From CAIWHR01 sp963726775 (GTDB lineage: Bacteria > Pseudomonadota > Gammaproteobacteria > Burkholderiales > Casimicrobiaceae): DNA of 64,000 nt. The first letter of the stretch is position 1. Each line of letters begins with the position of its first letter. The notes under the pieces were generated by a model. That model was given only the letters and a program-made list of their open reading frames with translations. It had not been told where the DNA came from and did no database searches. The position numbers were made by a program, and so were the translations under genes. The stretch lies in assembly GCA_963726775.1 (NCBI GenBank), contig CAVSDL010000001.1:124001-188000 (forward strand), given 5' to 3'. Below are positions 25,730 through 35,536 of the stretch, piece after piece.

Positions 25730-26551
25730 ATGTACGAATTCCTCGATCATCCGGCCTTCCAGGCCGTTCTGGCATCGTTCGCCGTCGCGCTGATCGCGGC
25801 GGCGATGCTCCGGGACACGAGGTTCACCTGGCTCGCGATATTTGTAGGCTATGCGACGGTCATCGCGCTGACCTCCGGATTCACGTTCATTCCGCTGACC
25901 GTCGCGCGCAAGATCATCTTGCTCGGGCTCCTGGCGCCATTCGTCGGCGTGGCTGCCGATCTGCTGCCGCGCTCGGGGCGCACGAAGACCGCCGTGCTCT
26001 GCGCCGCCTCCGGTCTCGCCGCGGTCTGGGTGTTCATCTCGGTGCTCGTGCAGCGCGAAGCCGCGGGCGCCTATGCAGCCGCAGCGGGCATCGTGCTGTT
26101 CGTGGCGGCGCTGGTTGCAATGGTACTTTCGCTGCGCGCCGATGGGCTGCGCACCGGCGCCGCCGGGCTGGGCCTGGGCATTGCCACCGGCGTCAGCGCG
26201 GTGCTGTCGGCATCGGTCGGTTTTCTGCTTGCCGGCATGGCGCTGGCGGCCAGCGCGGGGGCAGCGTTGCTCGTGCGGGAATTCCTGCGCCGCGAGCTCC
26301 CGGCGGGATACACCGGGGCGTTGCCGATCGGCCTGCTCGCTGCGCTGTTTGCGACCGGATCGGCGACGCTGGCGCTGCTGCCCTGGTTCGCGCTGCCGTT
26401 GCTGTTGCTCGTACCGGCCGTTGTGCGGCTGCCGATCCCGACGCAGGGACCCGCCATCGTCCGCTCCGCCGTGCTGAGCCTGTACGCGCTGGCCGCGGCC
26501 AGCTGCACGATCATCGCCGCGTGGGTCGCCGCGCGCCAGTCGCTGACCTGA
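25730..26551 (+). CDS. Polytopic membrane protein of unknown function
   Basis: 273 residues, overwhelmingly hydrophobic, with about eight to nine predicted membrane helices and short loops. There is no signal peptide and no motif that I recognise. Charged residues cluster in loops near residues 80-85 and 185-195. The ATG at 25730 has a partial ribosome-binding site (CAGG). It is followed by the YceI gene and could be co-transcribed with it. The 226-bp gap before it contains no recognisable gene. Confidence 0.65.
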   Translation: MYEFLDHPAFQAVLASFAVALIAAAMLRDTRFTWLAIFVGYATVIALTSGFTFIPLTVARKIILLGLLAPFVGVAADLLPRSGRTKTAVLCAASGLAAVWVFISVLVQREAAGAYAAAAGIVLFVAALVAMVLSLRADGLRTGAAGLGLGIATGVSAVLSASVGFLLAGMALAASAGAALLVREFLRRELPAGYTGALPIGLLAALFATGSATLALLPWFALPLLLLVPAVVRLPIPTQGPAIVRSAVLSLYALAAASCTIIAAWVAARQSLT

Positions 26552-26629
26552 CCCGGAGTGTCAAGCACGACGAGGCGCAGTCCATTCAATGTGCCGGACG
26601 CTTACGGACACTTTCCCCTGGAGGATATC

Positions 26630-27217
26630 TTGTCGAAATCGCTTGCCGCATTGATGTTGGCCGCCATCCCGCTTGCCGCCGCCGCCGCGCCGGAAAGCTA
26701 TACGCTCGACTCGTTCCATACGTTCCCCAACTTCACGGTCGAGCACCTCGGTCTGTCGATGATCTATGGCCGCTTCGACAAGACCACCGGCAAGTTCACG
26801 ATCGACCGCGCGGCGAAGACCGCCTCGCTCGAGATCGCGATTCAGACCGCTTCGGTCACGACGGGGGACGGCGACAAGGGCAGCCGCGCGCGCTCGCGCG
26901 ACGAACACCTGCGCTCCGCCGATTTTTTCAATGCCGCTGAATTTCCGCAGATGACCTACAAGTCGACCGGCGTCGTCTTCAGCAGCGAAAATCCGGCGTC
27001 GGTCGAGGGCAATCTGACGCTGCTCGGCGTGACCCGGCCGTTGACGCTGACGATCGAGCGATTCAAATGCAATCCGGCGCAAGCGAACCGGAAGGAGCGT
27101 TGCGGTGGTGCTGCGACGGGTAAGGTCCGGCGCTCGGACTTCGGCATGAAGACGGGCATCCCGTCGATCGGGGACGAGATCACCCTGCTGATCGGCTTCG
27201 AAGGCGAAAAGGACTGA
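26630..27217 (+). CDS. YceI family periplasmic lipocalin-like protein
   Basis: 195 residues. A signal peptide (to about residue 20, AAAA|PES) is followed by a YceI domain: YTLDSFHTFPNFTVEHLG, GRFDKTTGKFTIDR, DEHLRSADFFNAAEFPQMTYKS and LTLLGVTRPLTL. Family members form a beta-barrel that binds polyisoprenoid or similar amphiphiles. I chose the TTG at 26630 because a perfect GGAGG lies 6 bp before it and the signal peptide follows at once; the longer frame from an ATG at 26558 adds a non-signal extension. A Cys pair (CNPAQANRKERC) is present in a loop. Confidence 0.85.
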   Translation: MSKSLAALMLAAIPLAAAAAPESYTLDSFHTFPNFTVEHLGLSMIYGRFDKTTGKFTIDRAAKTASLEIAIQTASVTTGDGDKGSRARSRDEHLRSADFFNAAEFPQMTYKSTGVVFSSENPASVEGNLTLLGVTRPLTLTIERFKCNPAQANRKERCGGAATGKVRRSDFGMKTGIPSIGDEITLLIGFEGEKD

Positions 27218-27240
27218 CGCCGTTACGCGCCGAGACAACG

Positions 27241-27265
27241 AAAGACGGGCTGCGCCCCGCTTTTC
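27241..27265. terminator. Bidirectional terminator between yceI-like and marC-like genes
   Basis: AAAGACGGGC and GCCCCGCTTT form a hairpin with two internal mismatches, with an A-run on one side and a T-run on the other. It sits between two convergent stop codons (27217 and 27296). Confidence 0.5.
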
Positions 27266-27295
27266 CGGCATGCCGCCCGTTGGCGCGGCGCGAAT

Positions 27296-27898
27296 TCAGC
27301 GCGGCAATTGCGCGACGAACGTCCGCACGCCGCTCAGCAGCATCTCGACGGCGAGTGCCGTCAGCACCAGGCCCATCAGGCGCTCGAAAGCGAGCACCGC
27401 GCGCTCGCCCAGCCATCGTTGCAGCCGGTCGGCCAGCGCCAGGACCAGCGTTGTCGCAGCCATCGCGACAGTCAGCGCCACGATCCAGCTGCCGATTCGC
27501 GCGGGGTCGCGGGACGCCATCAGCATCACGGTGGCGAGCGCGGAGGGACCGGCGATCGACGGGATCGCCAGCGGCACGAGGAACGGTTCGGCGCCCGCCG
27601 AATCGCCGAAAACGCCCTCGGGCCGCGGGAACACCATCCGGATCGCGATCAGGAACAGGATGATGCCTCCGGCGATCGTCAGCGACTCCTCCGACAGGCG
27701 GAGCCACTGCAGGAACGTCTGGCCGCCCAACATGAAGGCGACGAGGATCACGTACGCCGCCCCGCATTCGCGAAGGACAACGACGAGGCGCCGCTCCGGC
27801 GCGACGTTCTTCAGCGCCGCCACCACGACCGGCACATTGCCGAACGGATCGATGACCAGGACCAGCAGCAGGGTCGCGGAAAACAGTTCGGCGTTCAT
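27296..27898 (-). CDS. MarC family integral membrane protein
   Basis: 200 residues with six predicted membrane helices. Family motifs include LLLVLVIDPFGNVPVVVA near the N-terminus and PLAIPSIAGPSALATVM in the middle (the conserved P-x-x-I-x-GPSAL of MarC/YhgN). The transport function is unproven in the family, and the old link to multiple antibiotic resistance has been withdrawn. The ATG at 27898 is preferred; a GTG two codons upstream is possible. It is convergent with the YceI gene and divergent from the oligopeptidase gene. Confidence 0.88.
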   Translation of the reverse strand: MNAELFSATLLLVLVIDPFGNVPVVVAALKNVAPERRLVVVLRECGAAYVILVAFMLGGQTFLQWLRLSEESLTIAGGIILFLIAIRMVFPRPEGVFGDSAGAEPFLVPLAIPSIAGPSALATVMLMASRDPARIGSWIVALTVAMAATTLVLALADRLQRWLGERAVLAFERLMGLVLTALAVEMLLSGVRTFVAQLPR

Positions 27899-28006
27899 CG
27901 GCACGGTGTGCGCTTCGTCGACACGGGCGGCAGTATATCCCGTGGTGCCGGGCGGCCGGCGCCCGGTGGCATAATCGCGCGCTGTCCCATTTCTCCGGAG
28001 ACCACG

Positions 28007-30187
28007 ATGCCCTTACGCCGCACGAATGCGCTCACGCACGCCATCGCCCTCGCTTGCGCGCTCGCCACCGCCGTCGCCACGGCAGAGACCACACCACCCG
28101 TCGCACCGGTCAAGAACGTTGCCGACACCCATTTCGGCGTCACGGTTCTCGACCCGTACCGGTACATGGAGGACATGAAGAACCCGGAGGTCACGGCGTG
28201 GATGAAGGCGCAGGCCGAGTACACGCGCAGCGTCCTCGACCGCGTCCCGCAACGGGCGACGCTGCTCTCCGAGGTCCAGAAATACGGCGATGCCGCCGCC
28301 GCGCGCACGTCGGGCGCGCAGGTCAACGGCGACCACATCTACTACTACAAGCGGCTCGCGAACGAGAACATCCCGAAGCTCTATGTGCGGCAAGGCATCG
28401 GCGGCAAGGAGCGGCTGCTGGTCGATCCGGAAGCGATGAAGGGCCCGGAGGCCAAGCATTACGCCATCGACTGGTTCTCGCCGTCGCTCGACAACAAGTA
28501 CGTCGCATACGGTCTCTCGCTGGGCGGCTCGGAGCAGTCGGTGCTGCACGTGAAGGAAGTCGCGACAGGCAAGGAAACCGGCGATCTCATCGACCGCGCC
28601 AACTTCGGCCCGCCCGGCTGGACCAGCGACCATCGGCTCCTCTATAACCGGTTGCAGAAGCCCGCTACCGACGCGCCTCCGACCGAGAAATACGTCAACA
28701 GCCGCGTCTACCTCCATGCGCTGGGCAGCGATCCCGAGAAAGACGTCGCGATCCTGGGCCCCGGCATCGCGCCGGGCGTCACGATCGACCCCGCGGCGAT
28801 TCCGTTCGCCGGCACGATCCCGGGGTCCCGCCATGCAATCGGCGTTGTCGTGAACGGCGTCCAGCGCGAAATCACGATCTACGTCGCGACGCTCGAATCG
28901 CTCGGCGCGGGCAAGCCGGAGTGGAAGAAGGTTGTCGATCCGAGCGACCAGGTGACCGATTCGACGCTGATCGGGAACGACCTCTATCTGCTGACGCACA
29001 AGGGCGCATCGCGGTTCAAGGTGCTGAAGCTCGACCTCAACGCGCCCGACCTCGCGAACGCGGCCGTGGTCGTCTCGCCGAGCGAGTCCGTCATCACCGG
29101 CCTCGCCGCGGCGAAGGATGCGCTCTACGTGCGCCGGATGAATGGCTCGACAAGCGACCTGCTGCGCGTTCCGTACACGGCGGATGCGAAGCCGGTCGCG
29201 GTGAAGCTGCCGTTCGACGCCGACATCCCCGCACTCGCGGTCGACGTCCGCGTTCCCGGCGTGATCTACGAAGCCAGTGCCTGGACCCGCTTCGGCGGCT
29301 TCTACTACTACGACCCGCGGACTGAAAAAGTCCGCGACACCGGGCTCCAGCCGCAGGGCCCCTACGACAACCCCGTCGATCTCGTCGCGACGGAAGTCAA
29401 GGTGAAATCGCACGACGGCACGCTCGTGCCCTTGTCGATCGTCCACCGGAAGGGCCTGAAGCTCGACGGAATGAATCCGACGATCCTCTACGGCTACGGC
29501 GCCTACGGAATTTCGACGACGCCGTACTTTCGTCCGACGTGGCTGTCGTGGTTCCTGCGCGGCGGGATCATCGCCTACGCGCATGTTCGCGGCGGCGGCG
29601 AATATGGCGAGGATTGGTACAAGGCCGGCTACAAGTCGACCAAGCCGAACACCTGGAAGGACGCGATCGCGTGCGCTGAATGGCTGATCGCCAACAAGTA
29701 CACCGCGACGCCGCGGCTCGCGATCATGGGCGGCAGCGCAGGCGGTATCTTCGTCGGCCGGTCGATCACCGAGCGGCCCGACCTGTTTGGCGCCGCGATC
29801 GACGAAGTCCCCGTCTCCGACTCGCTGCGAATGGAATTCTCGGAGAATGGCGTGCCCAACATTCCCGAGTTCGGCTCGGTGAAGTCCGAGGAAGGATTCA
29901 AGTCCCTGTACGCGATGAGCTCCTACCACTGGGTCAAGGACGGGACCGCGTATCCCGCGGTTCTCGTCAACACCGGCATCAACGATCCGCGCGTCGACGC
30001 ATGGCAGGCCGGCAAGATGGCGGCGCGGCTGCAGGCGGCGTCGACCAGCGGCAAGCCGGTCCTGCTGCGCATCGACTACGACGCCGGCCACGGCATCGGC
30101 TCGACCAAGAAACAGGCTTACGAAGAGCGCGCCGACGTGCTCGCGTTCCTGTTCTGGCAATTCGGCGTGAAGGGCTTCCAGCCGTGA
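28007..30187 (+). CDS. Prolyl oligopeptidase family serine peptidase (S9A), exported
   Basis: 726 residues. The signal peptide is MPLRRTNALTHAIALACALATAVATA. An N-terminal seven-bladed propeller (about 75-440) filters peptide substrates, and the C-terminal alpha/beta-hydrolase domain (about 450-726) follows. The catalytic triad is visible: Ser577 in GGSAGG (GGSNGG in most S9A enzymes), Asp660 in GINDPRVD, His695 in DAGHGIG. It should cleave short peptides after proline in the periplasm. The ATG at 28007 follows a CCGGAG ribosome-binding site. It has its own promoter region, divergent from the MarC gene. Confidence 0.93.
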   Translation: MPLRRTNALTHAIALACALATAVATAETTPPVAPVKNVADTHFGVTVLDPYRYMEDMKNPEVTAWMKAQAEYTRSVLDRVPQRATLLSEVQKYGDAAAARTSGAQVNGDHIYYYKRLANENIPKLYVRQGIGGKERLLVDPEAMKGPEAKHYAIDWFSPSLDNKYVAYGLSLGGSEQSVLHVKEVATGKETGDLIDRANFGPPGWTSDHRLLYNRLQKPATDAPPTEKYVNSRVYLHALGSDPEKDVAILGPGIAPGVTIDPAAIPFAGTIPGSRHAIGVVVNGVQREITIYVATLESLGAGKPEWKKVVDPSDQVTDSTLIGNDLYLLTHKGASRFKVLKLDLNAPDLANAAVVVSPSESVITGLAAAKDALYVRRMNGSTSDLLRVPYTADAKPVAVKLPFDADIPALAVDVRVPGVIYEASAWTRFGGFYYYDPRTEKVRDTGLQPQGPYDNPVDLVATEVKVKSHDGTLVPLSIVHRKGLKLDGMNPTILYGYGAYGISTTPYFRPTWLSWFLRGGIIAYAHVRGGGEYGEDWYKAGYKSTKPNTWKDAIACAEWLIANKYTATPRLAIMGGSAGGIFVGRSITERPDLFGAAIDEVPVSDSLRMEFSENGVPNIPEFGSVKSEEGFKSLYAMSSYHWVKDGTAYPAVLVNTGINDPRVDAWQAGKMAARLQAASTSGKPVLLRIDYDAGHGIGSTKKQAYEERADVLAFLFWQFGVKGFQP

Positions 30188-30203
30188 GAGTCGCGCGCGG
30201 CCT

Positions 30204-31214
30204 TCAGCACGCGATCCGATACGCGTGATGGACGCGCGGGTCGCGGAAGTCCTCGGGAAGCGTGCGCGCGGTGATGTCGATGCACGCGGGATCGAGGCTA
30301 AGCGCAGGATCGAGGGTAAACGTGCGCAGGTTCGTCGAAAAGTACAGCTCGCCACGTGAAGACAGCAGCGTCCGCGCCGCCGCGACCAGCGCCGCGTGGT
30401 CGCGTTGGATGTCCAGTGCGCCGGCCATGGCTTTCGAGTTGGAAAACGCCGGCGGATCGAGCACGATCAGGTCGTACTTCCTGCCCTGGTCACGCGCAAG
30501 CGCAAGCCAATCGACGACGTCGGCGCGGAGCAGGGCGTGGCGCTCCGGATCGAGGCCGTTGGCTGCAAAGTTGCGCGCCGCCCAGTCGAGATACGTGCTC
30601 GACAGGTCGACGGTGTCCGACCCGGTCGCCCCGCCCGCCGCCGCGTACACGGTGAAGCTGCCGGTGTAAGCGAACAGGTTCAGCATCCGCCGCCCCGCCG
30701 CGCGCTCGCGCACCATGGCCCGCAGGGCGCGATGATCGAGGAACAGCCCGGTGTCGAGATAAGCCTCGAGGTTTACGACAAAGCGCAGCCCGGCTTCGAC
30801 GACGACGAAATCGGTTCCGTCGACGCCCGTTCTCTGGTGCTGCTCGCGCCCATGGCGCTTCTTCCGTTCCTTGACCACGACCGCGGCAACCGGCAACGCG
30901 AGCGATTCGGCCGCGGCGGCGCGCACGGCGGCGAGCCATGCCTCGTGCTCCTCATCACCCTGTACCCAGCCCGTTTCGATTTCCTGCAGATGCACGCGCG
31001 TGCCATGCGCCCGATCCTCGGCGACGTAGCAGTCGATGGCGAGCGGAAACTCGGGCAGGTCGCGGTCGTACACGCGATAGGCACCCAAGCCGCGGCGGCG
31101 TGCCCACCTGCCCCAGTGCCTCGCGTTCTTCGCGAGACGATGGGTGAAGGCCGCGAGCGCCTCCGCACGCAGTCCGTGGCGACTTGCGGCATTCGACGGC
31201 GGTCCCGCGCTCAC
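30204..31214 (-). CDS. Class I SAM methyltransferase, RlmK-like (23S rRNA m7G2069)
   Basis: 336 residues matching the C-terminal (RlmK) half of E. coli RlmKL, which methylates G2069 of 23S rRNA. Motifs: LDTGLFLDHR, SAM-binding LNLFAYTGSFTVYAAAGGA, VDLSSTYLDWAARNF, catalytic DPPAFSNSK, and DIQRDHAALV. An N-terminal PUA-like segment precedes it. The RlmL half is absent, so this is a stand-alone form. The start is a GTG (31214). It lies 21 bp downstream of the NDH-2 gene, same strand, and converges on the oligopeptidase gene. Confidence 0.85.
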   Translation of the reverse strand: MSAGPPSNAASRHGLRAEALAAFTHRLAKNARHWGRWARRRGLGAYRVYDRDLPEFPLAIDCYVAEDRAHGTRVHLQEIETGWVQGDEEHEAWLAAVRAAAAESLALPVAAVVVKERKKRHGREQHQRTGVDGTDFVVVEAGLRFVVNLEAYLDTGLFLDHRALRAMVRERAAGRRMLNLFAYTGSFTVYAAAGGATGSDTVDLSSTYLDWAARNFAANGLDPERHALLRADVVDWLALARDQGRKYDLIVLDPPAFSNSKAMAGALDIQRDHAALVAAARTLLSSRGELYFSTNLRTFTLDPALSLDPACIDITARTLPEDFRDPRVHHAYRIAC

Positions 31215-31235
31215 GGTGCGTGTCGCCCCGGGCGG

Positions 31236-32588
31236 TCAATGCAGCTTGACACGCGGCTCGAGCCGATGGCGCACGATGCGGCTCACCGTGTCGATCACGA
31301 CGCGCAAATGGCCGTGGATCGAAATCTGGTGCATCTTGTAGAGCGACGCGTACATCCACCGCGCGATCAGCCCCTGTATCAGCAGGCTGCCACCCACCAG
31401 CCGGCCCATCAGATTGCCGACGGCCGAGAGCTCACCCAACGAGACGAGCGAACCGAAATCGCGAAAGCGAAAAGCAGGCAGTGGCCGTCCCTGAAGCCGC
31501 GCCTTGATGCTCCTGACGAGCAGGGTAGCCTGCTGATGCGCGACCTGCGCGCGCGGCGGAAGCAGCGCGCCCGCGCGACCGGATTCCGGCCACGGGCACG
31601 CGGCACAATCGCCCATCGCGAAAATGTCCGGATCGCGCGTCGTTCGCAGGGTCGTGTCCACGACGAGCTGGTTCGTGCGGTTGACTTCGAGTCCGTCGAG
31701 CGCCGCGAGCACTGGCGGCGCCTGGATTCCCGCCGCCCACACGATGAGATCGGCCGGGAGCACGGCACCTTCGGCCGTGTGCACGCCATCGGCGTCGACG
31801 GCCAGCACGCGCTCGTTCGTGCGCACGGTGATGCCGAGCCGGGCGAGCAGCCCGGTCGCAGCTTCCGCGATCCTTTCCGACAGCGGGGGCAGAATCCGCG
31901 GTGCCGCCTCGACCAAGGTAAGCCGAACGTCGCGCCCTGGATCCAGGAAATCGAGGCCGTAGCTCGCGAATGCCCCGGTGCAGTGGCGAATTTCGGCGGC
32001 AAGTTCGACGCCGGTGGCGCCGGCGCCGATGATCACGATATCGACGGTGGCGGATTCGCCGCGCGCGGCGCGTCCTTCCGCGCGGAGACACGCCGCGACC
32101 AGCCGGCCGTGAAACCGGACGGCGTCCTCCGCCGTGTCCAGCGAAATCGCGCGCTCGCGGACTCCGGGAATGCCGAAGTCGTTGCTGACGCTGCCCACGC
32201 AGAAGATCAGCGTATCGTAGGGCAGCGTGCCGGGCGGCAATATTTCTACACCCTCGTCGTCATGGACCGCGGCGAGCTGGAGTTCGCGCCGCGCACGGTC
32301 GAGGCCGATTACGGCGCCCCGCCGGAAGCGAAAGCGATGCCAGTACGCCATGAGGAAATAGTCGACATCGTGAAGGTCGGCGTCCATGCGCCCGGCGGCG
32401 ACCTCGTGCAGCAGCGGCTTCCACAGATGCGTCGAATTGCGGTCGACGAGCGTGACCGTGGCGCCGGAGCGTCCGACGGCGTCGCCTAGCGTCGTCGCCA
32501 GCGGAAGGCCCGCGGCTCCGCCGCCGACGATGACGATCCGGTGGCGGGGCGCGGTGCCGGTGGCGGACGAAGGACGGGCAGGCGGCAC
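31236..32588 (-). CDS. ndh: Type II NADH dehydrogenase-like FAD oxidoreductase
   Basis: About 450 residues, two-dinucleotide-binding-domain flavoprotein. It would oxidise NADH and reduce quinone at the inner face of the membrane without pumping protons. Motifs: FAD-binding IVIVGGGAAGLPLAT, NADH-binding IVIIGAGATGVELAAE, a quinone/FAD site in IFAMGDCAACPWPE, and AQVAHQQA. The C-terminal region has amphipathic and hydrophobic stretches (LLIQGLIARWMYASLYK) suited to membrane attachment. The start is uncertain: GTG 32588 is used; a TTG at 32639 would add 17 residues. Confidence 0.88.
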   Translation of the reverse strand: MPPARPSSATGTAPRHRIVIVGGGAAGLPLATTLGDAVGRSGATVTLVDRNSTHLWKPLLHEVAAGRMDADLHDVDYFLMAYWHRFRFRRGAVIGLDRARRELQLAAVHDDEGVEILPPGTLPYDTLIFCVGSVSNDFGIPGVRERAISLDTAEDAVRFHGRLVAACLRAEGRAARGESATVDIVIIGAGATGVELAAEIRHCTGAFASYGLDFLDPGRDVRLTLVEAAPRILPPLSERIAEAATGLLARLGITVRTNERVLAVDADGVHTAEGAVLPADLIVWAAGIQAPPVLAALDGLEVNRTNQLVVDTTLRTTRDPDIFAMGDCAACPWPESGRAGALLPPRAQVAHQQATLLVRSIKARLQGRPLPAFRFRDFGSLVSLGELSAVGNLMGRLVGGSLLIQGLIARWMYASLYKMHQISIHGHLRVVIDTVSRIVRHRLEPRVKLH

Positions 32589-32772
32589 AGGTGCGGCTAT
32601 CGCTGCAGGTACGCGGGCGGCCCATGTCCGTCGTAGCAAGCGTCACGCAATTTCGCGGGAGTGTTTCGGGCCGCCGCAATGATACCGAGGATCGCCGCGG
32701 CGCGCTCGCGGTTGCCTGCCCGAAGCGCCATGACCGGCATCGCGGGAGGTCGAGGCCCTTGCGCCGATCCCC

Positions 32773-33351
32773 CTACGACACCGGCGGATCCAACCCTGCG
32801 TTGATCCCCTTCCATGTCGCGACTTGCGCCTTCAGCGCGTAGTCGTAAAGCGCCAAACGATTGGTCACGTATTCACCGGTGATCGACGCGGGACTCGCCG
32901 GTGGCAGCTTGAGGTGAGCGTCGGCCTCGCCCGTGTCGACGACGATGTCCATGCCGGACCGGCGCGCGATGTGCATGATCGCGACATTCTCGGCAAGGCA
33001 GTGCATGAAAAGCGTCGGGATGAAGCGGTTCTGCGCGTGCTGGGCGGCACGCTCGAACAGCGCGCCGCCGATGCCGCGTCCGCGGTGCCCCGGCAGCACG
33101 GAGACGCCGAGCTCGGCGTGGCTGTCGCCGAAAGCGACGTGAGCCACGCCGATCACCGCGAGGTCTCCGTCATGAACGCCGAACACGGCATCACGGTCGA
33201 AGTCGATGCCGTCGACATACGCGGCAATTCCGTCCTGCGACAACGGCGAACCAAATCGCAGGCGTACGTCCTCGGCGGGCAACGCGAGGAAATGCACCGC
33301 AAGCACCGCGCGCGTGCCTTCGCTCAGGCGTTGAACGGGAAGTGTCATCAT
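32773..33351 (-). CDS. GNAT family N-acetyltransferase
   Basis: 192 residues with one GNAT domain. The acetyl-CoA pyrophosphate loop is VSVLPGHRGRGIGGALF (V-x-x-x-x-R/Q-x-x-G-x-G/A), followed by the helix ERAAQHAQNRFI and the strand-4 region LFMHCLAENVAIMHIARRSGM. The substrate (protein, amine or antibiotic) cannot be told. The ATG at 33351 has GGAGCTCC just upstream, with a second ATG immediately after. Confidence 0.85.
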   Translation of the reverse strand: MMTLPVQRLSEGTRAVLAVHFLALPAEDVRLRFGSPLSQDGIAAYVDGIDFDRDAVFGVHDGDLAVIGVAHVAFGDSHAELGVSVLPGHRGRGIGGALFERAAQHAQNRFIPTLFMHCLAENVAIMHIARRSGMDIVVDTGEADAHLKLPPASPASITGEYVTNRLALYDYALKAQVATWKGINAGLDPPVS

Positions 33352-33448
33352 GGAGCTCCAGGGCGCTTCCGCTATCCGTATTTCGATCCGCCCGGCTTCA
33401 TGTCTTGAACGCCCGGGGACCGGAGACCGTCGACGGTTTCATGGTGTG

Positions 33449-35227
33449 TCAGTCGCCGCGCACGGTCCCCTCCCGCCGCGGGTCGGCGCCGCCGCTCCAG
33501 CCGGACCGCGTGCGAACGATTACCTGCGCGCCACCGTGGCCGTCGGTGATGATCGTGTCGTGGCCGAGTGCTTCGAGTTTCGGCGCCAGGCCGGCCACCG
33601 GCGTACCCCGCTGCAGCTCGGTCGGTCCGTTGCGGCTCCCGAAATTGGGCAGCGCCACCGCCGCCTGCGGATCAAGTCCCCAGTCGATTGCCGCCACCAG
33701 CAATTTCGCGACCTGGTTGATGATCGTCGGCCCGCCCATCGAACCCGCCACCATGAACACGCGCCCGTCAGCGTCGTAGACAATCGTCGGGGCCATCGCC
33801 GAAAGCGGACGCTTGCCGCCTTCGACGCGGTTGGCCACGGGTTTTCCATCCTCCTCCGGCGCGAACGCGAAATCGGTGAGCTCGTTGTTGAGGAGGAAGC
33901 CACCCTCGGTCATGAGCCGGCTGCCGAAAGTATTTTCGATGGTCGCCGTCATCGCGACCGCGTTGCCGTAGGCGTCCACGATCGATATGTGCGACGTCGA
34001 CGGGAATTCGGGGGCGTCGTACGCACCGTATGCGATGGTGCCGCGCGCCATGTGCCGGGGCGGCGTTCCCGGCGTCGCGCGCCCGATGCTCGCGGTGGCC
34101 GTGATCAGCCGCGAGCGCGACGCGAGATACGCCGCGTCGAGCAGGCCTGTCGGAGGAACGTAGTAAGCGGGATCCGCCATGTAGACACTGCGGTCGGCAT
34201 ACGCGAGGCGCCCGGCTTCACTGATGAAATGCACGCTCCAGAACGAAGCCGGCCCCATCGCGGCCAGGTCGTAGGGTCGCAGGATGCCAAGCATCTGCAG
34301 CACGGCGAGTCCGCCCGACGATGGCAACGGCATCCCGCAGACCTTGTACATCCGATACGACCCGCACACGGGCTCGCGCACGACGACCTTGTAGTTCGCC
34401 AGATCGGCGAGCGTCAGATCATTGGGATTGGTCGGTTGCGAATTCGCCGTGGCGACGATGTCACGCGCGATGTCGCCCGCGTAAAACGCTTTCGCTCCCT
34501 CGGCGGCGATCTTCATGAGCGTGCCGGCGTACGCGGGATTGGCGAGCAGGGCCCCCACCGCATGCGGCCTTCCGGGCGCCGCGTAGAAATACGCCTGCGC
34601 CCGCGCCTGATCGAGATGTTTCTCGGCCGCGAGCGACCTGTAAAGGAGCGGCGAAACCGCGAATCCGTGCCGCGCAAGCTCGATCGCCGGCGCGAACAGT
34701 TGAGCCCATGGCAGCCGGCCATGTCGTCGATGCGCCTCGGCAAGGAGCGCGACGACACCCGGCACGCCGACCGACCTTCCGCCGACGACAGCCTCGATGA
34801 ACCGCAGCGGTTTGCCGGCGGCGTCCAGGAAACGGTCGGACTTCGCGGCGCCGGGCGCGGTCTCGCGACCGTCGTAGGCCAGGAGCTTGTGGCGCTTCGC
34901 ATCGTGGACCAGCATGAATGCGCCACCCCCGATCCCGGAGGACTGCGGCTCGACGAGATTGAGCACGAGCAGGACCGCAACCGCCGCATCGACCGCGCTT
35001 CCTCCCTGCTTCAGGATCCGGTATCCGGCCTCGACAGCATACGGATTCGCCGCCGCCACCATGAATCTCTTGCTTGTGATGGGGGCAATGCGCACCGCCG
35101 AACGCGCGCTGCCGTTCCCCGGTAGGTCGGCCAACGGGAGTGCCTGAGCAATTGCGCCGGGCGCGGCCGCTGCCCAGGCCGCGACAACGAACGGAAGGAA
35201 TCGATGGCAGGAACGAGACGGCGTCAT
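33449..35227 (-). CDS. ggt: Gamma-glutamyltransferase (periplasmic)
   Basis: 592 residues. A signal peptide (MTPSRSCHRFLPFVVAAWAA) is followed by the large and small subunits of an Ntn-hydrolase proenzyme. The autocatalytic nucleophile is Thr411 in STSHISIVDAYGNAVAMT. Also visible are SSGIGGGAFMLVHD (gamma-glutamyl carboxylate site region), ENTFGSRLM and KRPLSAMAPTIV. It cleaves glutathione and gamma-glutamyl peptides. The ATG at 35227 was chosen over upstream starts because the signal peptide follows it. It is 97 bp upstream of the GNAT gene, same strand. Confidence 0.93.
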   Translation of the reverse strand: MTPSRSCHRFLPFVVAAWAAAAPGAIAQALPLADLPGNGSARSAVRIAPITSKRFMVAAANPYAVEAGYRILKQGGSAVDAAVAVLLVLNLVEPQSSGIGGGAFMLVHDAKRHKLLAYDGRETAPGAAKSDRFLDAAGKPLRFIEAVVGGRSVGVPGVVALLAEAHRRHGRLPWAQLFAPAIELARHGFAVSPLLYRSLAAEKHLDQARAQAYFYAAPGRPHAVGALLANPAYAGTLMKIAAEGAKAFYAGDIARDIVATANSQPTNPNDLTLADLANYKVVVREPVCGSYRMYKVCGMPLPSSGGLAVLQMLGILRPYDLAAMGPASFWSVHFISEAGRLAYADRSVYMADPAYYVPPTGLLDAAYLASRSRLITATASIGRATPGTPPRHMARGTIAYGAYDAPEFPSTSHISIVDAYGNAVAMTATIENTFGSRLMTEGGFLLNNELTDFAFAPEEDGKPVANRVEGGKRPLSAMAPTIVYDADGRVFMVAGSMGGPTIINQVAKLLVAAIDWGLDPQAAVALPNFGSRNGPTELQRGTPVAGLAPKLEALGHDTIITDGHGGAQVIVRTRSGWSGGADPRREGTVRGD

Positions 35228-35327
35228 GGCGGGTGCTGCAGTGATGGGTCGCTGCAATTGTAGGGCTATATCCGGCAGCGGCAAGAGGCGCTTGGTCGTC
35301 GGGCCGCGATGCGCCGACCTGGCATCG

Positions 35328-35417
35328 ATGCAGTTCGACAAGATGGACACGGACAGGAAGGGCGTCTTGAGCGAGGCCGACGTGATGAAACTCTTCGGAG
35401 GGACGGCGACGAAGTAA
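35328..35417 (+). pseudogene. EF-hand 3' remnant
   Basis: A short plus-strand frame reads MQFDKMDTDRKGVLSEADVM, an EF-hand loop (D-x-D-x-K-G-x-L-x-x-x-D), and ends nine residues later. The loop has Arg and Lys where metal ligands or Gly are usual, but the spacing is right. The frame continues upstream to 35226 without further motif. Probably the tail of a lost EF-hand protein. The rest of 35228-35594 holds only the hppA terminator. Confidence 0.35.
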
Positions 35418-35536
35418 TTCGGAATCCGGCGATATGGACGCTGCGCAAGCGGCTGTTCGCGCAGCGGGCGCGAGCACGCGGCGAATCATCCTCGATTCTC
35501 GGCGGCCGGCGGTGGATATTCGCCAACCCTGCGTGG

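Noticed and set aside
28013..30355. 780-codon minus-strand frame opposite the prolyl oligopeptidase
   Set aside because: Antisense shadow; the plus strand has a complete S9A enzyme.
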